The position numbers and the translations under genes were made by a program. The notes below the pieces were generated by a model, which did no database searches, was not told the DNA's origin, and was given only the letters and a program-made list of their open reading frames with translations. Shown here piece after piece: positions 57,831 to 64,000 of a stretch of DNA of 64,000 nucleotides (position 1 is the first letter of the stretch; each line of letters starts with the position of its first letter). The DNA is from Periplaneta americana (Eukaryota > Arthropoda > Insecta > Blattodea > Blattidae), in the NCBI RefSeq assembly GCF_040183065.1, contig NC_091124.1, positions 91,112,001 to 91,176,000 of the forward strand, read 5' to 3'.

Positions 57831-59143
57831 CAGTGGCGGTTCCTCGGGGGAGGGAAGAGAGGAACGTCCTCCTCACATTTTTCTTTTTTTGAAAGTAAAT
57901 ACCAAATGAAATATATGCCTTGAAATTCGAGGAAGATTCGATAATTTGTAAGTTCACAGCTATAAGAAAACCTCGGTTGATCGAGTTTTAAACCACGCGC
58001 ACTCATGTGCTGCTAGAAAACTGTGAGAAGGATGCGAGATTGTTTGTGTTGAGGAAAGTCAATCCATTCCTCCTTTACTGCAGTTAACACACACAGAGCA
58101 GTGAACACACATAGACAACAGCGTGCTAGCGGCCAGAGAAAGAAGCAGAGTTTTAAAGGAAGTAAATGAACGGATAGGGAGGAGATCCTCCTTTGATTCA
58201 GCGAATGGACGGGAAATAGAAACCGACTGGTCTTGCAGCAAGCTCGCTACCGCTGCCATCTAACGATGCTGCATTCAACCAAACTATAACACGACATCTA
58301 GGAGGAGACACAATAAAAACAGTTTTAACTCAAAGCTATGAAAGACACCATATAAACTTTTTTTTTTAAATTATAAATCAAAATATATTATTCATTCCAC
58401 TTTATATAAGCTATATTCATGGTCTGAAACTTTCGAGGATATCTGAAAGTTGAAGTAGGATTTATATAAAATAAAGAGGAAGTAGTTTTAGGTTAATATC
58501 GCAGATCTTTTTGGCCTCTGAAATTCACTTCCATTCATCGTCTATTAGACAGAACAGCAGCCAAGTTGTCAGTTTTGTACAAATATATTTGAAATTGAAA
58601 GTACTCCAAACTACATTATTTTTAACATAAAAAAATTAATCGGCCAAGGGCAGCTTTGAACAATAATGGTAGTATGACTTTACAAGAACTGATATTCTTC
58701 AAAAGCATGTGATATTGAACTTGTAAAATGTACATGTGGCAACACAGACCACGTGGGTGGATGCAGTGTTCTCGCTATCCTAACAGATTATTTCCCATTC
58801 CCATTTCCGTAAAACGGTTCCGGTTACGTGTTAATCTCTTCCAATACTTGTGATGCTGTAGTGTGCGCAAAAAATGCTGTGAGGTTGTGAAATTCCTTGT
58901 AATTGTTAATTTGTGCAATTATCCAACAATGAATGGAAGTGAAAACATATTATATTTTGGACAATTTAGGAAACTCAGGTTACAAAAACAGATTATTGCT
59001 ATACAAAAGGGAAGGCCAACCCTAACACTACCTGGTCTTACATGTATGCATGTAGGCTAATTTGTGGCTTGTTTCTCTCAAGGTGTCATTTTGCGCTGTT
59101 AACTTCTTTCCTCCTCTTAAGAAATATGCAGGAGCCGCCACTG
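57831..59143. mobile_element. hAT element (1313 bp), non-autonomous, 8-bp duplication
   Basis: Identical TGTGTTTC at 57,823-57,830 and 59,144-59,151. Ends are CAGTGGCGGTTCCTC on the left and the complement of CAGTGGCGGCTCCTG on the right. The interior has no intact transposase. A short plus-strand trace near 58,930-59,040 (IAIQKGRPTLTLPGL) may be a hAT N-terminal remnant with the RPTP..P motif, which is weak evidence. Confidence 0.9.
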
Positions 59144-59151
59144 TGTGTTTC

Positions 59152-60682
59152 TTAGTGTTACATCCACATCCGCAATGTTTCGGACAGAGTTATATAAGGC
59201 TTGAACTGTAGGTATACTACAAATTATAATCGAGCATAACTTAAAACAATCTCCCTCTTTTTTTCTCTCGTACAGAAACACATGCATACATCAATAAAAC
59301 TACGTAACAGTGCTAACAGAAACTTTTTAATATAAAGTTTACCTTCCTGAAGATATAATAATGAAATACAAACTCGAATTATTTTATTTAATCTCGTCTT
59401 TAAGTTTACATATAATACCGGGATCACTTTTCTTTTTTCTGCACTGTTGTGCATTGTTTTTCATATTTCTCCAAGCGGTGGCCTGAAAACCAGCAGACTT
59501 GTACAGGTTGTTACTAAAGAAACATTACAGTGCTTATATTACTCAAATGAGGTATACAAATTCTTATACATTCAGAAATTTAAAATAAATACAGACACAT
59601 GATCTGAAGACATTAATTAATCAATTTAAAAACAGAAACTTAATCATAAACAAAAGCAAAAAAGATCTTTTAAATTTAATATTTTCTAACATTAGTAGAA
59701 AAAAAACTTCAGACAAGTTTGGGGGGGGGGGGCAGTGCCATAACTTCGCCTATGCTCAGTTGGTACAGAGAGGCTTACAACATGAGCAGATACCAGTTTA
59801 CATCTCAGCAATGGCGAAGTTTTATTTTCACTGGACATAGCTAAGGTAATAAGATTTTTTCCCTTGAAGTTCTTCCGTTTTTCTGTAGTCAGTTTACTAC
59901 ACTCTCCATAATTCTTCTTTCATTACCTTCGTCTCGAAAAAACAGAGCGGCACTTGTGTTTGCGTGGCTCTGATTCGATCATCCATGGTTGAGTGTTCTT
60001 CATGGTTTGTCCAAGGACTAGTGCAATAAGTAACAAATCAGTTACACTCACAGGACTTTGTGCCTATTATTTTCTATATCCTTTTCCGATCTGTCAGTCA
60101 TGTTCGTTTTGTTACTGCAATTTGATGCGTTATGATAGTAATATGACTATTCGTTACTACTGATTCCACCAAAAAAACATCCGGTTATGTGTAATAATTT
60201 GCATATGATAATTTTGCTTTCCCCTATACGGCTCTGACCGGTTTAAATTCAACGGATTCTCACACTCCATTGGTGAATGACTATATCAGTGTAATAGTGA
60301 TATCATCAGCAAGTAAATCAGTTGCAGATAACAAAGTGCAATTAAATAGCATACATCTGTCAGCTGAGATGTCGGAGATTAGACGTACTTTTCTTTTCAG
60401 TGTCATTTATTTCAGGACAGGCCAACAGCAACTGCCAACACAATGAAAATACAACTCAAGTGTTTTGTTGGCCGCCTGGAACGCGAATGACATAAGAATA
60501 GGCATCGGGTCCTTAACTAGAGAAGAACATTTATAGAATGTCTCTTCGACAATTTATCCAGAACAGATGGTTTCTTTAGTCATCCCAACAAAAAAAAGAA
60601 CACTATTCTCGTTGTTTCGTTAGCACTGATTAATGTTTAATTGTATTTTAAATACTATAAATATAAAATGTATATATCCAAG
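59152..60682. other. unassigned DNA
   Basis: No gene recognised. A G11 run near 59,721 is followed by a tRNA-like A-box motif (GCTCAGTTGGTACAG) at 59,755 without a clear B box, so it may be a degraded SINE. Confidence 0.42.
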
Positions 60683-61140
60683 TACGAGGATGCTTAAAAA
60701 AGAATGGCAACAGCAGCTCTCATGGACAAACTTTATTTCACTATACACAATAGTAGGGCAATGATACGTATTACTTTTCAACATAGTCACCAAGCTTGTA
60801 GTACAAACACTTGTTCCACAGGTAGGCAAAGACAACGATGCCGGCATAGAATAAATCTGAATCAAGTCCCTGAAGCCACATCATGACGGTTTGCTGAACG
60901 GCCTTATCAATGTTGAATCGCTTAACAGCCAGGTTCTTCTTCAACGGTGCGAAGAGATGGAAATCACTGGGTGCCAGATCGAGGCTGTAATGAGAATGGT
61001 CTAGTACAGACGCGGACAAACTGGTAATCATGATTGCATCCGGTTGCGGGGAGGGTTCTGACATCACGTTCCTCCCACCAACTTCCACCCCTCTGTAAGC
61101 GACCCTTAGTCGATGTGAAGGATTGTCTTTGCGATGTTGA
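60683..61140 (-). pseudogene. mariner (SETMAR-type) transposase C-terminal fragment
   Basis: On minus, a frame at 61,088-60,771 contains LDHSHYSLDLAPSDFHLFAP, then LKKNLAVKRFNIDKAV, WLQGLDSDLFYAGI and GDYVEK before the stop. YSxDLAPSD(F/Y)HLF carries the final catalytic Asp of the mariner DD34D triad and is intact here. The transposon end TACGAGGATGCTTAAAAAAG lies at 60,683. Everything upstream of the last catalytic block is missing. It is related to, but distinct from, the mariner ends at 31,353. Confidence 0.85.
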
Positions 61141-62117
61141 ACAAGTCAGCCACAGTGAATACTCGTAAACGCCAATTCCGGGTAAACCGAGAAGAAAAAT
61201 TCTTCTGTTGTGCTCACGGACAAAACGTGATATGCTTACTATGCAACAAAATCGTTATACAGGGCGTTTCCGAGGTGATGTTACAAAACATTCAAGGATG
61301 ATGGCGAAGGGCACATATATCAATTTGAGATAAGGAACCATGGTCCAGAAATGACTGAGTCGGAAGTTATAAGCAAAAATAGTTGTTTGGAAATGGAATT
61401 GTAATTTGGCAACACGTGCCCTCCTTCCCTTAACCTTTGGAACAATCGTGGAAAATGGTATGGGCCGGAAGTCTCCTATGTCCGGCGGAAAGTCAAGAAA
61501 CGCCTGAAGGATATAGACAGGCAAATAACAGAAGGGGAATGTAGGGATAAGGTTGCTCTGGAGATCCAATCGATGATCAAAACAAATTGGGGGGGGCCGA
61601 ACTATATCTCTATGGAGGTAGCAAAGAAGGTAGACTGGGTTTAATTTGGTTTCGTCTAGGAGCCTGGAGGGCACTTAAAACCGTCAACGAAGAGGGGGTG
61701 AGAATATGTCCTCTTTGCGGTAAAGGCGAGACATCACAGCACATTTTATCGGAGTGTGAAGCCACAGAAGCTCTGAGGAAACGATTCCTGCCACAGTCCT
61801 TCATTACATCTAGCAGGGGGCACTTGGCAACATACAATATGTTAAATAACGTTAAATTTTGTGACAGTGTGGGAAAATTTATGGCAAAAGTTCGACAGTT
61901 GAGGGTGGAACTGGCAGAGGGGGAGGGAGCCTAGAAAATAAGGGAAAGAGTTATTAGTGTTGGAATGATGAAGTAATTAGTGGATAATGTTATTTTTGTA
62001 TTTATTGTGTCTTTTTTTTTTCTATTTGTATTTTATCGCGTGTGTATGTTTTTTTATGTATTACCTTTATATTTATTAGTTGGATTGTTTCGTGCAGTCT
62101 CAGTAAGCAATTGAATT

Positions 62118-62119
<2 letters not shown>

Positions 62120-62149
<30 letters not shown>
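62120..62149. repeat. (TA)n microsatellite in LINE 3' UTR
   Basis: About 15 TA units. Confidence 0.96.
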
Positions 62150-62152
<3 letters not shown>

Positions 62153-62273
62153 TCACTGTGTTTTTTTCTCTCTCTTTTCATATCTTACATTTATTTTATT
62201 GTTTATTATTATTTTTGTGAAATTTGGTTTGAAGTTAGATTAGTTGTAATTCTGATAATTAATGATAACGGTA

Positions 62274-62274
<1 letters not shown>

Positions 62275-62331
<57 letters not shown>
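62275..62331. repeat. (AAT)n microsatellite in LINE 3' UTR
   Basis: About 18 AAT units. Confidence 0.96.
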
Positions 62332-62332
<1 letters not shown>

Positions 62333-62955
62333 TGTTGTTTTACTATTTTATTATTAGTAGTATTATTTTTGTTTTCTTTGAAGATTCAAACTGTGCGTAG
62401 TTACAGCACGAATGGCCGTACGGGCTCGTGCGAAGGATCTTGTGTACATGAGTTTGTATAATTTATCATGCATCAATAAATGCACTTATCTATCTCTATC
62501 TATCTCTACGTGAGTACTTAGCCCAATACAATCTGTGAGCTTGTCTACTGTTCCCATTGGCTCATCCGTATTCGAAAATCAGGTCTGCTTATTCCGCTCT
62601 CGTGTACTCCTCCATTTCACTAGGACTGATCGCCTAGACACTGCAACTTATACATATACACTGCTGTATACAGACGTGCATATCAGGACCGATATGTCCG
62701 TTACACATTACGCTATCTGCATTGCTTTAGTGTAGTTTCCTGTCCCCACCCCTCAGACAGTGGACTGAATGGAATACTGTAAGTAGACAACATAAACGTC
62801 AGATGAATACAGTATGTATAAGATGTACAGATAAATGCACATAAATAAGTGTACAGAGGAATAAAATTATTTCATTTCCACACAACTATTTTTGCTTGTC
62901 ACTTTCGACTCGGTCATTTCCGGACTAGGGTTCCTTATCTCAAATTGATACACAT

Positions 62956-63125
62956 TACCTGGTTGAGGTTTTTTCCGGGGTTTTCCCTCCACCCAATACG
63001 AGCAAATGCTGGGTAACTTTCGGTGCTGGACCCGGACTCATTTCACTGGCATTATCACCTTCATTTCATTCAGACGATAAACAACCTAGATGTTGATACA
63101 GTGTCGTAAAATAACCTAATAAAAT
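62956..63125 (+). mobile_element. SINE lacking its tRNA head
   Basis: Starts inside the body (ACCTGGTTGAGGTTTTTTCC), then ATACGAGCAAATGCTGGGTA, then CTGGACCCGGACTCATTTCA, and ends TTGATACAGTGTCGTAAAAT. Same family as 63,725. The missing head means it is 5'-truncated, and it abuts the transposon end at 62,955. Confidence 0.87.
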
Positions 63126-63664
63126 AAAAAAGAAATCAACTTCGTATCACTAGTCAAGGTTGTTATCCCAAAAAATGTGTTATTTCTGTGACAGTTTCAG
63201 GATAATGAAAAATAAAATGTTCATCGCAGCAAATGAAAATATTCCATTCAAAGTTTTCAGGAGGCACAAATTTCAGCATTCATTATTTACAAAGAATTTA
63301 GGTTGTAAGATAAATATAACATTTTATATCGTAGATTAAGGTGACCGACAATACCAATTTTGCGGCGTTAAAATAAGCAACCTGAGACCGCAGAATGCGT
63401 TGACGCGGATGCAGGCCAGTTCTGTGCAGTGTGCTGGTGTGTGGGTTATGTCATCTGATATAAAAAGCAAACCGTACGTATCCGTCCAGAAATAAATTCC
63501 ACAGCAGAGCGTGACCTCAGCCACGTGTCAGCGCTCGGGAAGGAGGCGGCAGCTTCTCTCCCTCAAGGTGTGTTCCAACGAATACATTACAATTATTATC
63601 ATAGCAGCTTTAGATCAATATGTTTATTATACCCATAATTTTACATGACATATTCCTGCGAACG

Positions 63665-63724
<60 letters not shown>
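63126..63724. other. unassigned DNA with (ATT)n
   Basis: Nothing recognised except the ATT array at 63,666-63,724 directly before the SINE. Confidence 0.5.
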
Positions 63725-63969
63725 GGTCCACCGCTGTGGAGTAACGGTTAGTATGCCTGACCGTGACATGAGGAGGACCGCATTCAAATTCTGGTTGGGA
63801 CAAGTTACCTGGTTGAGGTTTCTCCGGGATTTTTTCCCTCAATCCATTAAGAGCAAATGAAGGGTAACTTTCGACGCTGGACCTTAAATTAATTTCGCTG
63901 AAATTATCACCATCTCACTCAGAAGCTAGATAACCATAGCAGTTGATAAAGCGTCGTAAAATAATTAAA

Positions 63970-63970
<1 letters not shown>
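63725..63970 (+). mobile_element. tRNA-derived SINE, full length
   Basis: The tRNA-like head has an A box (TGGAGTAACGGTTAGTATGC) and a degraded B box (CATTCAAATTCTGG). The body is ACCTGGTTGAGGTTTCTCCG with GCAAATGAAGGGTAACTTTC, and the tail is TTGATAAAGCGTCGTAAAAT. It lies between two ATT arrays, and the 3' array runs off the window. Confidence 0.9.

Positions 63971-64000
<30 letters not shown>
63971..64000. repeat. (ATT)n microsatellite at SINE 3' end
   Basis: ATT units running to the window edge. Confidence 0.96.

Larger units (their letters stand above)
61470..62512 (+). mobile_element. 5'-truncated LINE with zinc-knuckle C-terminus
   Basis: Plus-strand coding starts in one frame (YVRRKVKKRLKDIDRQITEG) and shifts at about 61,600-61,640 to a frame ending at 61,934. 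That frame reads FRLGAWRALKTVNEEG, CPLCGKGETSQHILSEC (a CCHC-type knuckle as in R1/LOA/I-type LINEs), then MLNNVKF. An AT-rich 3' UTR follows with TA and AAT arrays. It ends near ATCAATAAATGCACTTATC and a TCTATC tail (62,487-62,507). Confidence 0.82.
61253..62955. mobile_element. inverted-repeat DNA transposon, right end lost
   Basis: The left end starts ACAGGGCGTTTCCGAGGTGA. Sequence from 61,308 to about 61,400 (TATCAATTTGAGATAAGGAA and GAAATGACTGAGTC onwards) is inverted at 62,873-62,955. The outer ~55 bp of the right end are missing because a SINE begins at 62,956. The interior is occupied by an inserted LINE. No own transposase was seen. Confidence 0.75.

Noticed and set aside
1-64000. 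CRISPR array, prophage or bacterial operon
   Set aside because: No regularly spaced repeats with unique spacers, no bacterial gene density and no ribosome binding sites. All evidence points to eukaryotic repeat DNA.

Overview
This 64 kb window is AT-rich, repeat-dense insect DNA. Several LINE C-termini and tRNA-derived SINEs match, from memory, families abundant in cockroaches, especially Periplaneta americana. Blattodea is therefore the best guess, but this rests on recall and not on a search. I found no intact host protein gene, no functional tRNA or rRNA gene, no CRISPR and no prokaryotic features. The longest open frames are artefacts of simple repeats (a polypyrimidine array at 32.8-34.0 kb, poly-ATT, AAAGG and GAA tracts) or broken transposon genes.

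Layout. 0-9 kb: mostly unassigned DNA with a perfect-style foldback (1.93-2.06 kb), a SINE tail, a mariner-type transposase relic between two AGT arrays, and a minisatellite. 9-15 kb: LINE fragments, a PIF/Harbinger-like MITE, and a Tc1-like transposase relic broken by a LINE carrying 15-bp target duplications. 15.4-18.2 kb: a SINE with 15-bp duplications lies next to a 2.45-kb hAT-type element with ~390-bp inverted ends and an 8-bp duplication. 18-29 kb: mariner relic, a hAT MITE with 8-bp duplications, LINE and SINE copies, a hAT relic with a CGGBP1-like finger, and two inverted copies of an unclassified repeat. 28.9-36.3 kb: a LINE with an inverted 5' end, a head-to-head mariner palindrome, a 1.18-kb polypyrimidine array, a transposase relic lacking its catalytic core, and a LINE 3' end. 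37-50 kb: four copies of a ~180-bp MITE with 7-bp duplications, a hAT element holding an expanded AAAGG array and interrupted by another MITE, and a head-to-head pair of tRNA-like retroposons. 49-52 kb: three large palindromic or composite repeats. 52-64 kb: LINE relics, a second hAT copy, a 1.3-kb hAT with 8-bp duplications, a mariner relic, and a nested stack (LINE inside an inverted-repeat transposon that is cut by a SINE).

There is no set of cooperating genes here. The interest is structural. Insertions can be ordered in time from nesting and target duplications, several elements are foldbacks of tRNA-like or mariner 3' ends, and microsatellites repeatedly sit at retroposon 3' ends. Boundaries given with target duplications were read base by base. 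Boundaries without them are approximate.
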